64,000 nucleotides of DNA from Dermatophagoides farinae (taxonomy: Eukaryota; Arthropoda; Arachnida; Sarcoptiformes; Pyroglyphidae). The stretch spans positions 3,479,001-3,543,000 of the forward strand of contig NC_134684.1 in assembly GCF_024713945.1 (NCBI RefSeq), read 5' to 3'. The notes beneath the pieces were generated by a model. The model did no database searches, was not told the origin of the DNA, and saw only the letters and a list, made by a program, of their open reading frames with translations. Shown piece after piece: positions 34,201-48,400 of the stretch. Within the stretch, counting starts at the first letter, position 1. Every line of letters starts with the position of its first letter. The translations under genes and the position numbers were made by a program.

Positions 34201-36714
34201 TTGAAATTGCTGCCACTGTTGTTACTATTGTACTGTTGAGGTGGTGGTGGTGGTCCACATTGTCGCATTGGTGGTGGTGCATTCATTGGATTGACACCAC
34301 ATCCCATTTTCATATCATTTGAAAAAGGTGGAGGAACATTACCACTACCGGACATATGATGGTGATTGTTAGGGGGTGGTGGTCCTGATGGTGGCCAATT
34401 CGGATTCCATTGGCCAGGTCCGGGAGATCCAGCACCGCCACCACCGCCGCCTCCTCCTGGACCTGGTCCAGGCGGTGGATTATGATTGTATGGTGAGAAA
34501 CAAGGGGGATTCGTTGTGCTAGCGAAATTACCTCGCATCGGAGGCATTCCATTAGTTGATGCATTGGGCCCACGTATTCTTGGCTGTCGTATGTTGCCTG
34601 CCATCCATGAATTATTTGGCTGACGATTTAAACTTTGTAGCTTGATGGAATTTTTCTCCATAAATTTTTTAGTTATCGGTTGATTCATATGAAAGTGTAT
34701 GATGGAAGGAAAACGTCTCTGTTCGACAGCATCGGCAGCATTGTTGGCCATCATTGTATTGAATACAAACACCTGATTTTGTTGTTGGATGAATTGGCCA
34801 CCACCACCGCCACCACCACCACCGCCGATATTACCGATTCCACCATCCATTGGTGGTGTCTTCATGTTCGATGCATGAGGTGGAGGCCCTGTGTTTGGAA
34901 GAATATTAGGATTCATGTTGCACATGTTTTTATTTGGTCCGACATTCATCATATTTGACGGCGGCATATTCATAGGCGGAGGTCCACCGCCCATAGATGG
35001 ATGACAATTAGATGGCATTCGAGGTGGTGGAGGTCCACAACCATCTAAAGAGATAAAATTTCAATCAATTATTCTATTTCATGACAATGGAAGAAAACTT
35101 ACCCCATAACTCGGGACTAAATTCTTTGGGAAATTGTGACATTGTTTTTGGCCCACAATCAACATCAAATGGTGAAATACTACCATTTACCATACCAGGT
35201 GGTGGTGGTGGTGGTCCAGTGGATGATGATGACATACCATTAGGCATACCACCACAAGGCATTTGATTGTTGTTTGATAGTGAATTGTGCGGTGGTGTCA
35301 TTGATGAAAAATGATTCATTTGATTTTTATTATCAACACTGCCGCAACCCATCATCATACCGGACATGTTGTTATTGTTATTGTTAGGGCCTAGAGCCAT
35401 TCCTCCCATACAACTATTCGGATTCATTGACATTTGTGATGAATGCGGTGGTTGCATTGGCGGTGGTGGTTGTTGTTGTTGTTGGTTCATTGGAAAATTA
35501 TTACCCATTCCCATAATTCCAATGCCATTATTATTGTTGGACATTAAATTATTCGGTCCATTCGGATTGTTGTTGTTTGCATTATTATTATTATTTCGAT
35601 TATTGCAATGTTTTTTATTTGGATTACTATTACCACCATTGGTGCCAGCACCATTATTATTTATCGTTTTGTTTTTACCATTATTATTATTATTGGTGTT
35701 GTTGCAGATCTGATTATCTAAATTAGATGATAGTTGTTGATGTTGATGAACACTCAATGGTGATGATGATAATAAATTTGGTTGTGTTGATGTTGTGGAT
35801 GTATTGGCACTGTTTGTTTGGTTTGGTTGTTGTTGTTGTTGCTGGCTATTTGCAAATGGTGATTGTGATGAAACTGGCGTATATTCACCCGTTGGTGTTA
35901 ATTGATTGAGCGATGGTGAACCAATCATCGGTGTCATTGATAAATTATCATTATTCTGTGAACCAACCGATGGTGGACAACCACCACCTTGAATCATTGA
36001 TGCAGGAGTACTTGGTGCACTATTCGTATTATTATTATTGGTGAATGATACAGATGATGGCGTCGATACATTTGTTGGTCGTTGTATACCACTATTTGTC
36101 GTTATTGATGATGGATCAGATTGACTATTAATAGATGCTTGTAAACTATCCAATGGTGTATGTGGTGCACTACACGAAGATGATACCGATGATGGTCCTT
36201 GTTGACCACCACCACCACCACCACCACTACCGACACTAGTCTTAGACATTGATGATATTAATTGATTGTTCGATAAAATACAATCTTGTGATGATGATGA
36301 TGATGATGGTGTTAATGGAGTTGATGGCTGACCAACACTACTACATCCACCGGTAGCCGATGAGCATTGTGACAATGGTGGAAGTGGTGGTGGTTGTAAT
36401 GGTGTTGTTCCATTTCCACCACCATTGTTATTATTATTATTATTAACATTATTATTGTGATTATTGCCGCCATTTCCAGGGGCACAATTCTGGCTATTGC
36501 CAGAATTATTATTATTATTGCTATTATTATTATTTGATAATTGTTGACCACTATTATTATTATTATTATTATTTGTAACCGATGTTAATGTAGCTGTAGA
36601 AGAAGAAGCTGCCGCTACCGCTCCCGATGAAGCCAATGTTGTCGTCGTTGTTGTTGTTATTGTCGATGTTGTTATCGATGATGCTGTTGGTGATTGTTTG
36701 TCAAGAATGTTCAT
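31240..36714 (-). CDS. BCL9: BCL9/Legless homologue (Wnt coactivator)
   Basis: Three minus-strand coding exons, 35103-36714, 34181-35044 and 31240-34115, give about 1,783 residues. Nearly all is low-complexity Asn, Ser, Gly, Pro, Met and Gln, including a 15-Gln run at 33157-33201 and long Asn and Gly tracts. Two islands are conserved. HD1, about residues 629-660, reads QVFVFNTMMANNAADAV then SIIHFH, matching the Pygopus-PHD-binding motif of BCL9. HD2, about residues 832-857, reads LTPQQKQHRENKLAILANIQ, matching the beta-catenin-binding helix. HD2 is at the start of the third exon (about 34100-34020). In flies, Legless links Armadillo/beta-catenin to Pygopus in the nucleus to activate Wg targets. 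The Met at 36714 is the first ATG after an in-frame stop, but Asn codons precede it, so an upstream acceptor is possible. Identification relies on these motifs; the rest is too biased to align. Confidence 0.9.
33157..33201 (-). repeat. Polyglutamine-encoding CAA/CAG tract
   Basis: 15 consecutive CAA or CAG codons on the minus strand within the BCL9 homologue. The mix of both codons suggests it is stable by repeat standards. Confidence 0.9.
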
Positions 36715-36734
36715 TTTTGATTCGATAATTTTGC

Positions 36735-36768
<34 letters not shown>

Positions 36769-39700
36769 TTTGTTCTTGCTCGTTGTTGACGATGATGACG
36801 ATGTATGTTATTGGTTGAATATAAATACTATATTATTATTCAAATAATCATATGGATTAAACAACGAAAATGATGATGATGATGATGATAAATTTGAGGA
36901 CAATGATAATAATGATGTCGATGCTGTTATTGTTGTTGTAGCTGTTGTTGATAAGGATAAAATCTTTGATCTTGTTGTTAAAATCGAAACCATTGGCCAA
37001 ATTCAATCGCAAATAAAATATAATGAAAGAGAAAAATCTTGATTCAAATCAAATGATTATGGGAGATGTATCATACATACAAACAAACAAAAATATGGGA
37101 CACTTGAAAAAATTCAATGTTTGAATGAATGAACGACAAAGACGACGACAACGGCAACGAGAAAAAAAAAATCATAAAATTTCGTTTTTCAAGGATCACA
37201 TTCTTTTTCGGTTTTTTTTCTGTTGTTGTTGTTGTTCTCAAATATCGATTTTAATTTTCAAAGAAAAATTTATCCAAACAAATGGTTGCAAATATCTATG
37301 TGGTTGAATTAAAAAAAAAATAAAAAAAAATTAAAATTAGTAAATTCGATGCAAAAAAAAATTTCAAACAAATTCAATCTGATTGACATTCAATATCTAA
37401 TATATTCCGATTAGAATCGTATCCATATCACATGAACAGAATTATTAATGAGCATGCATATATCGATAGATATAGATTATCCACAAAATTAAAATCAGAA
37501 TCGTACTCCACTCTCTTTCCACACACACATGAATATTTTCAATAAAGTTTATATCATTAAAACTCAATAATAATAATAATGAAAAATTCTTTAGAATAAA
37601 GTTGAATTTTGGTTGGCTAATCCTAAATACAGCGACAATGTGCCATAATTTTTACCATCATCATCATCATCATCATTCTATGTGCTTGCTCGTTGATAAA
37701 TATCAATAAACACACACAAACACAAGACAGACACACACACACACATACAAAAGAAATTGGTTTCTATTTATAAATCCACACCAACAATCCATACAAATAT
37801 AAAAATAAAATCAACACATATATACAAAGAGATGAACGAATCCAAAAACTGAATCAGTACAGAAAGAGAGAGAGAGAGAATGAGAGAAAGACAAAACGAA
37901 ACTTCGACACCCAAACAAGAATAAGAAGAAAAAAAAATCATATCGAAAAAAATAAAAGAATTGAATCAAACAACGAATATTGAATATTATTATGTTTATT
38001 ATACTGCTACTACCCAACAATTTTTCATAAAATGAAACAAAAAAAAAAATACCACGCGTCATTTTCATTTCTTTTTTTGTTTTGTTTTGATTCTGGCCAG
38101 AATCCATTCATATTTCACATCATGTATAAAAATGCAAACAAACAAAGAATATTCCTTCGCACATATAAAAACACAGAGAGATTGAAAGACAACATAATAA
38201 TTATTTCCGACATATATGACTGACTATAGTTAAATAATTAAACGAAAAAAAAATAGAGACAAACCGACGATGATAGGTTATTGTCATTTTGGCTATTTTT
38301 CATGACCACAATTGATAAATGATGATGATGATGATCTCATTGATCTCATCTATTTGCCTATAAAAAATGTGTGTGTGTGATGATGATGATGCACCTTGCA
38401 TACTTATTTCAAGAAGATCATCCACAAATAAACATACACACACACACACACATGTATACAGACAGATAAACAGCACTTGCAAAACAATTTCTTTATCATC
38501 GATCTTTTGGACATAGAAACAACAACAAAAAAAAAAACAAACCACTATTTCAGTACCGAACTGGTATATGGCCAATGAACGAACAAACAGCAGCAGCAGA
38601 AAAATATTCTTCATATTAGTATCAACAACAACAACAAAAACAACAAAAATCAAATGTATGGGGCAAAAAACTAACCAAACTACACACACACACACACCAT
38701 CATCATCATCATCATCATAACCAAAAAAAAAGAATAAGATCAAAATCCAAACTTGTTCAAAAAAAAAAAAAAATCTTGTATTCACCAACATTGATGATCA
38801 TCAACGTTTGTGAAACCAGAAAATTGAAGAGGCACACAAAAGTTGTTGGTGATGATGATGATCTTTCTCTCTCTCATATCAGTGAATTTGTGGTTCAAAA
38901 AAAAAAAAAAATTACGAATATAGTATATACCCAATATATTCAATTGTTGTTGTTGTTGTTGTCCAACAAGTCTTTTTGTTGTTAGCTAAAATGAAATAAA
39001 AACTTTGAAAAAAAATGCCGCGTTCAAAAAAAAAAAAAAAGTCCAAATAGTTTATCCATGCCATGCCATGCCACCAAATATAAAACTACATTTCTTATTT
39101 GAAGCTAGCTTGTAAAAAAAATTTTTCTTTTTTTTTCTTTGTACATTATACATTCTTCTTGAACACACATACTCATATATACACAACAACAAGCGCAGCA
39201 TACATTCAATGTGTTGTAATTAACGCGCGAGCTTATAAGATTTTCATATATACAGCATATATATATGTTGAAAAAAAGAAACCAGTTTTTTTTCAATGTT
39301 TCTCGATGATATTCTTTTTCTCAAACATATTATAGCTTGCTCGAATATTGTGGTTGTTGATTTGTTGATCTGCCGAGCGGCATTTTCATTCCAACCATTG
39401 AATGAATATGACGGACAACGAAATGACCATCTCTTTCTTTCTCTCTCTCTGTGTTCTGATTTACTATAAAAATTGGTTGATATTCAAACAAAAACACACA
39501 CACCATACACATTACTAAAACTGCCATGATCATGGTTACAACAACAACAACAACAACCACGAACACCACCACCACCACCACCAATATCACCACTACCCGA
39601 ATATCAAGAAAAATAAAAAGTCGATCGATCGTTTTGGACTTCGAACACACATAACAACAACAACAACAACAACACCAACAACATGAAGATCATGGCTATA

Positions 39701-41877
39701 TTTTGGATATTATGATGATCAAAGTAACAAGTGTTCATATACCATCATCATTATTCAAGAAGAGGGTATGGATATTGATGATATATTGTTTTTTTTTTTT
39801 TTTTGGTTGGAACTAAGCTATAACCAAACACCAGAAAAAACTTGATCTTGATTTTTCTTGATCAACAACCATTTTTTTTTGTTTCTAAAAAAAGAGATAA
39901 AAAAAAAATTGCTGCAACAACAACAATATATATACACAACATCAGAGTAAAGAGAATGCAACAAAAATTTTGATAGAAAAAAAAATAAAACGATTGCAAT
40001 CAGATCATCAATAAGTAAATGAGAAATATAGGAAAAAAACAACAACCTGTAACACCAACATACATACACAACATTGAATCATCATTATTCATCATCAGGT
40101 AGCAAACATTTTGGCTTCTTTAGTTCATTTTTTTTTTACTAGCCAAAATTCTACTGAAAGATGGACGTACAGATAGGATTGGATTGTGTGTGTGTATGTA
40201 TTGGTTGAAAGCGTCCAGGTACACTGACCTTACCTTTTTTTTTCTTCATGTTCTTTGATTCATTGCTCACCAGTTCAAACGCACATTCTATCGTTCTTTT
40301 TTTTTTTTGCTCTCTTAATCAATGAATCATATTCTTATTTTTTTTTATATATATAAACCAGAAGCCAAGTACACACACACACAGGAATTTTCCACATCTT
40401 CATTGATGAAATTTTTTTTATTTTCAACTCTTTTTTTTTCATTTATAAAAAAAATTTCTGATCAGAGTTGTATTCATAAATATCGATGACGGTTCTGTCA
40501 TCATAAAGCTTTAAAAATGGTAATAATTATGATGATAATGGTGATGATGATCAGAAGAATAATGGTAAAAAGCAGAATTCAAGGAAATTAAAAAAAAAAA
40601 TAAAAAAAATCCACAAATCAAACAAAACAAACCAAACAGAGGAAAAAAAACCAACAACACACACACACAACATGCATGCATGCACATGCAAGAAAAATCC
40701 ATATATAATCAAAAAGTGAAAGAAAAAAAAACGACAAAAGAATCAATCAATGATAGAGAGAGAGAGAGAGAGAGAAAGAAAGAAAACAGAAATCCTAATC
40801 ATCAATCCAAGAAAAATAAAATCTACTATCACAATAATCACGAGCAATAAGTAATAGAGATAACCACCAGAAAAAAAAACCACGTAACCAACACAACACA
40901 GCAACCACACATTACACAGATAGCCACCAACCAACCAACCAACCAACAAATAAACAAAAAAAATCTCAATCATCATTACGAACCACTACTTTCAATATAC
41001 TTAAAAAAACGGATATCACACACACACGGATAGAGACCAGACCAGAGAAATTTTTTTTTTTTTTGAGATTTCATTGGATTCAATCATTGCGAATCGTATG
41101 CACATCATCATCATCATCATCACCAATATATTGATGATAACGACAACAACAACAACAACAACAAAACAGAAAGAAAAAATAAAATCCAAACCCAAAAAAA
41201 AAATAACATCTGGTTATAGCACCCACACACACACACACACACACGCAAGGATAACGATGACGACGACATTGTCTCGACTGATTGATTGGTATATACATGA
41301 TGTGTGTGTGTGTGTGGATATATATTTTGTTGTTGTCATTGGTTCGATATTTTTTTTTTCATCATCATCATCATCATAATCATCATTTACTATGGTTAAT
41401 TTCACGAAACATAAACCAACACACACACATCAAAAACGCATGATATCATAACATGTAAATGTAAAGATTGTATTAGAAAAAAGAGAGAGAGAGAAAAAAA
41501 AAATTTCTGGTCAATTGAATTTCTATGGATTATTTGAGATTGTTTTTTTTTAGTTTGTCATTCAAATCATTCTAATCCAATTACTATTGATGAAGTGAGA
41601 ATATTTCTTCAGATTTGAACCAATTCTGTATACAGGTGTATGTTGATTTGTCAACCATCAAAATCAATGATCAGTCTCTCTCTCTCTCTCTCTATCCAGG
41701 GTTTTTTCCCAATGTATTGTTGATCCAATTCTTACTATAGAATAGAATCATAATTATCGGATTATAATCATCGTGATGATGATCATCACCTAGGAAGCGA
41801 CATAGTGATCGATTAGATCAAAACAACATATATAACATATATATAAAAATCATTATCAACATACTATCATACGATAA

Positions 41878-41933
41878 ACATTTCCGGTTGTCATATATAT
41901 TTTTTTCTGTTTTCATATGACAACCAGAAATGT
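41878..41933. repeat. Inverted repeat, 19-bp arms with one mismatch, 18-base loop
   Basis: Left arm ACATTTCCGGTTGTCATAT (41878-41896) pairs with ATATGACAACCAGAAATGT (41915-41933). Only one C-A pair is mismatched. The loop is T-rich. It is not made of simple repeats, unlike most palindromes in the window. It is too short for a typical microRNA precursor stem; it could be a small transposon remnant or a structured RNA element. Confidence 0.65.
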
Positions 41934-44900
41934 AAAAAAAACCAAGTTTTAATCGATCAATTAGATCGATGAAATAGTCCTGGTCAAGATACTATATTAA
42001 TCAACCATGTCTTGAATTTTTTTTTCTTTTATTTCTTTCATCTTATTATGAAAAAAAAACAGGCGCATGCCATGAACAAAAAAACCAAGAACAAAGGGTA
42101 GAAAAAAAATTCTACGAAAAATAAATAAGACCTAGGATAGGAAGTGGAAGATGATGAGGAGGAGGTAGAACAAAAAAAACTGTGGGGGGAGTCGGCTTTA
42201 TTTTTATTATTTATATCGACACTAGTCGTATCATTAGGACCGACCATATTAACCATTAATAATAGAAAAAAAATGCCAGAATTATATACGGAGGGATATA
42301 TGATTCTGGGAGCGACCAAAATCGACACCCGATATTGCCATTCACATTGCATGTGTTTGTTGTGAATATATAAGAAACGAAATCCGACAATGCACCACCA
42401 CCACCACCACCACCAGCAGCAATACCACAATACAGTATGTGTGTATATGCGATCAACTTTCCCGGGCGTTCCAGAGAAACAACGAAAAGAAAAAAATTCC
42501 TCTCCACTCACACATATCGACTCAGTCTTTTCCTTCTTTTTTTTTCGTCCATCGAACCGAAAACCGACAAACAAAACAAGAAAAAAAAACGATCGAGACA
42601 AACCAACCAACAGCTATACAGGCTAACCCCACAACCACCGACAAGAATATATTGAACAAAGAATAGAAAGAAGTAGAAGAAGAATCAATCAATAGGATTG
42701 GATTCTACATACTAACACACACACACACAAACAACACACACTCATCATTGCCATTCCTCTTGGGTCTTTTTCCTTTTCGTTATTACCAATCGTTTTATAG
42801 CTACCATATCGAATCGATGATGATGGTGATGAAGACGAGATGAGACGAGACGATGATTCGTAGGTTTAGTTTTGTGTTTGATTTAGTTATCGAAATAACC
42901 TAAACTTGGGGATTACCCGTGTATGACTACTATGATGATCTCCTCTATTGGAATCTTCCTTTGACATTTCTACGAAATTTTTATCCATATAATGAATATA
43001 ATGGAATCAACTTTGTGGATTCAATTCTGTATGGTTCAATGTTGGATCATGATTATTTGGGATTACAATCAACCAATCATATATGGATCATCGTCATCAT
43101 AACTAAGGTGTTTGTTTTTATTTATGTGGTTAGCGGACAATCAAGATATGAAACAATCATATCATCATCATCATGTAATTTATTGTTCACATGACACAAA
43201 ATCTCTAATAGATTCTTTCTTTTTTTTATTTGCCACTGGACATTGATTTAAAAAAAAGAAGGCTAAACGAATGAGGCTAAAATCAGCAGAAACTAGAATT
43301 TAACCACCGTAAAATGAACAAAAAGAAAAATTAGGCAATATCGTGAAAATGAAATGCCATTTAATAATGAATAGCGAAAAAAACCAGCCAACAACAAACA
43401 ATCAGCTAACTAGAAACTCAAAACATTAAAGAGATTCTATGAACCAACTCTCTGGAACACACACACACACACACATAGCAAATTCAAACTAAAGCTTACA
43501 ACAAACCAAAGAAAAAGGGGGATACAAATTCGGGTGTAGTTCAAGGAATATACCAAAAACAAGCAAGGTGTAAATGTGAAAAGCTGGCTAACTACCTCTG
43601 CTTTAATATTATTATTATTATTTTCGGCACCAGTGTTACCAGAAATGACTGGGATAAAACAAAACAAAACAAAAAAATTCTTGAGCAAGAATCACATCAT
43701 CATCATCATTAAAATTTCGATTCGGTATGTATTTAGCGCGCAAGTTCACACAAAGAGTTGCACATTTTGTTATAATAATAACCGCCAAAATAAAAAATAA
43801 ATTCATTCGTGTTTCAAATTAATTTTCCATGTGAATTTCTATGTTGGTCAATTTCTATAAAAAAGAAAAGTGTTAATTTGATGTCAAATTTCATTTCAAA
43901 ACAGATGATTTGGAATTTTTTTTTATTGGAAAAGATCAAACTAGGATCGGAATAAACGGGGTAAAACACCAAGACACCACAGCTCTAGGGTCTTTTCTTT
44001 GGTTCAACAATAAATGCATGAGTTTGTTTGTAGTAAACGGAGTCAAAAAAAAGAAAAACACTAAACTAAACAAAGCTCAAACACACACACAAACACAACA
44101 TATGCACACCAATTTTTGAGACCTATGGACAAATTGGCAAAAAAAAATGCTCGATACCACCGATAGTTGTTGTTAGTGTGTAAAGTTCAGTTTGACACAA
44201 TATGTTCCCAAATAAGTTTCTCTGTCCCTATATGTGTGTGTGTGTGTGTGCATATGTGTGTAATGGGCTTTTGTCCCAAGGATCAAGGCCATAAACACAC
44301 AATTTATTTATTTCGGATTGGCGCTCACGATTTTACACTGATTGATTAATATATCTGATGATCAGTGAATGAATGTAAGTTATTTTTTGATCTGTAACCA
44401 TCCAGTTTTCATACAACTATTCAATGGATTCTGTATATCTTAACCATTGTGGTAAGAAAATCAGCAAAAAAAACTTACATGATTCAGGAACATGAAAGAA
44501 ATTTTTTTTAACTACTTCAAAAAACAACAAAAGATCTTATTTTTTTGGGGGGGAACTAATTACGTAATAGCAAAGAGAGAGATATTCCAAGAAAAAACAG
44601 TAAGCAAAAACAAAAATCATAGTTATTTCGCTTATATTCATTTCCGATGAATGAATTTTCGTTGTTGATTGAATTTTTTTTTTCGTATAGAAAACCGAAA
44701 ACAAAATTGTTGTTAGAAACAGAATGAATGAAGATTATAAACACACAAAAACAACAGAATTAAATTCAAAAAAATAATGGAATATTCGAATACTGCAATC
44801 GATATAATCGATTGTTTCGTTCTGTTTGCGTTTAGAAACCTATTGTCATCCATTACGACGATTAGCATGATATCGAAACAGATATGAAGACATTCGATTG

Positions 44901-45444
44901 AAGATAATAAAAAGGAACAAAAAATACCATACCATAAAAATTTGTCGACGTACAAAAGAAAAGGAAGTAATTTGTGAATAAGAAAAAAAGTTGAGCGAAT
45001 TTTTTTTCAAAGAACTAGTGGTTATTTTTTCATATTTGATTGAATGATGACCAAATTCATTGTCGTTGGTTGATGGTATCGAGGTGTCCAACTGAAAATC
45101 ACCTGAGAACTGTGAATATATCAATAAGAAGCATGAAACATGTGAGAATTTTGTGGCTACAAAGTTGAACAATGAAAAAATATAGCGGACATGGTCGTCT
45201 GTTGAATATTAGATGAAAAAAATTCATCACACACAATCACGGCACAAAAAGATACACAACAAAAACAACACATGATTCAAATATAAATTCTTTTTTAGAA
45301 TTAGAAAACCCACCATAAATATAAAACAATAAAAGAAACGGAGAAAATTTGTCGAAATTCAAATGCTGCTGGAAGAATCAGTGATCGTTTCAAAATATTA
45401 AGCTGTGCATGTTTTTTTTTTATTTATTCTGGTCGGTTTTTTTC

Positions 45445-45470
45445 GTGTGTGTGTGTGTGTGTGTGTGTGT
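45445..45470. repeat. (GT)13 microsatellite
   Basis: Pure GT run seen directly. Confidence 0.9.
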
Positions 45471-48400
45471 TGAATTGCTTGAATTTTTTTTTTGTTGTTA
45501 ACACACATACAAACACGATATACGCGTATTCGTAGTCGTATTTGTAATATGATGATGAAAAAATAAAACTATGACCAATAATGATGAGAATAAGTGTACT
45601 GATAATGATGATGGTGATGACGACTACGACGACGACTCTAGAAAAGGATTCTTTCTTTCTTCTGGATTTTGGTTATTGGATATATTGTTTTGAAGTTGTT
45701 TTTCACATCAAGCGCAGTCTCCTCATCATCATCGTTATATATTTGTTGTAAGAATTTTCTTTTTACAATTCATATAATCGCAGTTGTTGACGTTGGTTCG
45801 TTGTGTGTGTTTGTGTGTATGTAGAAGAAAATGGATAGAAAAAAAAAATACCGAGTAAAAAAACCGAATATACACACATACACTCAACAAAAGAGCAGAA
45901 GACAATGTCGTTGTCGTCGTCGTCGTTGTTGTTGTTGTTGTTGTTGTTGTTGTCGATGGAGAGAAAAAAAAAAGAATCCACTTGCACAACAGTGTAGAAA
46001 AAAAAAATAGCGAATTGAACATTCAACAAAAGAATGCACAACAATGAGAAAGCGAGAGATAGAGAGAGAGCAGAAGTATACAAGGCTACTCTGTATTATA
46101 CATCATATAAAACCACTACCCTAAATTACGATAAGTTCCAAGATTATTTTTACGCATGCGTATCGTTTGGATATTTTTTTTTTTTTTTTTGCAGAGGAAG
46201 ATATGATATTGTTGTTAGTTGTTGTGTAAACAAGAAAGAAAGAGGGTGAGTGATCAATTGCTTCCATTTTTCATTTTTTTTTCTCTCTTTCTTTCTTTCT
46301 TGTCGTTTTCCAATATAGATACACCTTTTTTTTTCTCTGATAATAATGAGTGTATATGTGTATATGCGTGTGTAGTGATGAATGATTATCATCACTATAT
46401 ACCACTATGTTGTACAATGATGATTCGGTTGTATTTCGTTATTACAGAAATGATGAACATGTCTACCATTTCATCATATCATTAGTATATCCAAATGGGA
46501 CTAGCGGCTGGCTTTGGCAGTAGCATAGGGCTCTTATTTATGGAACAAAATGTGGTTGTTGTTGTTGTTGTTCCAATGAAATCAAACTTTGAACCATATA
46601 AACACACACACACACACATGTACTTATTCTTTATGTATCGACCCAGGCCAGTCTTTATCATTTATTCGCACCCTCCACACACACCCACATGCACCAACAA
46701 GGACCGTCATCATCATTGCCATTCACATTCTACATGGGAATAGCAAAAAAAAAAAAAAAGCGCGTAATGATCATCATTTGTTTCATCCGAATTCGAATCA
46801 ACCAACCAACCAGCCAATTCATTTCATAACAAACACATACTATATGGCCTATGTTTTTTTTCCATCATAAATGTCGTCGTTCGGTCGTTCATTCATTCAT
46901 TCATTCATTCATTCAATCCGCGATCTGATCCAATCTTTTTGAAGGGGATGGGATTCTGGTCTCATTTGTTCCAGTGAAGAATATTTTTTTTTTTTTGGAA
47001 ATACCAAAAAAAAAACAGAGTGAAATGTTCCAGTGAAAGGCTCCCATTTATCGTGTGATATGTTATGCTTGAGCCTGTGAAACATTCTCATCTAAAAGTA
47101 TAAATTATGACTAATCCAAGTTCTGTAGTCGAGAAGAAGAAAAAAAAAGAGAATTTACAATGACGATGATGATGATAGTGTTGAAAGCTAACAAAAAAAA
47201 AAAAAAAATAAAATAAATAAATTCGGAACAAAACACCCAATTTTAAAATTGCAAAAAAGGCGGCAAAAAAAAGAAAAGAATCCAGTAATGATGAACCCCT
47301 AAATTTCAAATGAATCAAAAATTTTATTCTTCCAGGATTCAAAATCTATTTCGTTTTCTGGTGACAATGGTGATGATGTAATCGAAAATCTTGCCACCAA
47401 TAATTTTGGTTCAAAACAACGAAACAGACAAAAAAAAACTAATGATGATAACCAGAATGGAATTCACCTGAAACGAGATTTTTTTTTGTTTTTTTTTGGA
47501 TAATTTTGACATCATTAAATTTGACTGTGTGGAGCTAATTTTTGCTTGCGAGAACGCGAGAGAGAAAGCTTAAAATGAATGAATGATGATCATCCAATGG
47601 ATATTTTGGATCATCATCAACTAACGTGATCCCAAAATGAAAAAAAATGTGTTACCATACTGGTTTTTCACAAGCAATTTTTCAATTTAAAATACCAAAT
47701 AGAAATATTTGGATCGAAAGAAATTTTTTTTTTTGCTGCAATTATGAAAAAAGCAAAAACAAAAAAAAGGCCGAACCCAATCTTTTCTTTTTTGTTTTTT
47801 TTAGGGATGTAGTATATTGTTCTGCCCATTCTATACAATGAAATGTGGAAGAAACGAAAAGAGATAGTGGGTTGTCCTTGCCTTGCTTGTTCTATAGTAG
47901 TAGATAGTAGATTAATATTAATGCGCAATGGATGAAAAAAAAACAAAGAAATTCTTCTATTGTTTTATATGCTGATCGATAGATGGCCGTATTGGTTCCA
48001 CCAATGTGTGTGTGTGTGTTTAAATTGAAAAAAAAAAATTTTTTTTTTTTTGATTAGAAATCGTTAATGATCATAAGATCATCACAACAATGATGATGAT
48101 CAATAAAATCATGCGGACATATTACAGTACATAATATGTGTGTGCGTATCAGGTAGTCAGGTATTTCAAACATTACAAATCTAATCTAATCTGATACATA
48201 TATGTGTATAAAAATGATGAAATGTGGCGCTACAAGCGTTATTTTTTCTAATACGTACATTATGATCATCTCATTTTGGATTGAAAAATAATCCCTCCCA
48301 TTTTATCATCGTCATCATCATTACATTATAGTAATACGCATGCGTATGTTTATGGATGTGTTGTGTTTTTGTTTATATCTCTCAGTGTGTGTGTGTGTCT

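Noticed and set aside
36312-36551. Minus-strand and plus-strand long frames of Ile, His, Asn or Leu runs across the BCL9 coding exons
   Set aside because: They are out-of-frame readings of triplet repeats that encode Asn, Gly and Gln in the real frame.
38300-38791. Long minus-strand frame of 163 codons rich in Phe, Val and Cys
   Set aside because: It is made almost entirely of CA, ATG and AAC repeat translations; no domain or credible start context.
42038-42610. Minus-strand frame of 190 codons with poly-Trp and poly-Ser
   Set aside because: Poly-Trp comes from a CCA repeat and poly-Ser from GGA/GAT repeats. No protein-like organisation.
44846-45172. Minus-strand frame with a possible exon (SQFSGDFQLDTSIPSTNDNEFG) after a TTCACAG acceptor-like site
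   Set aside because: Composition is coding-like for only about 35 codons. It matches no family I know and has no in-phase partner exon or strong donor. Too weak to call a gene.
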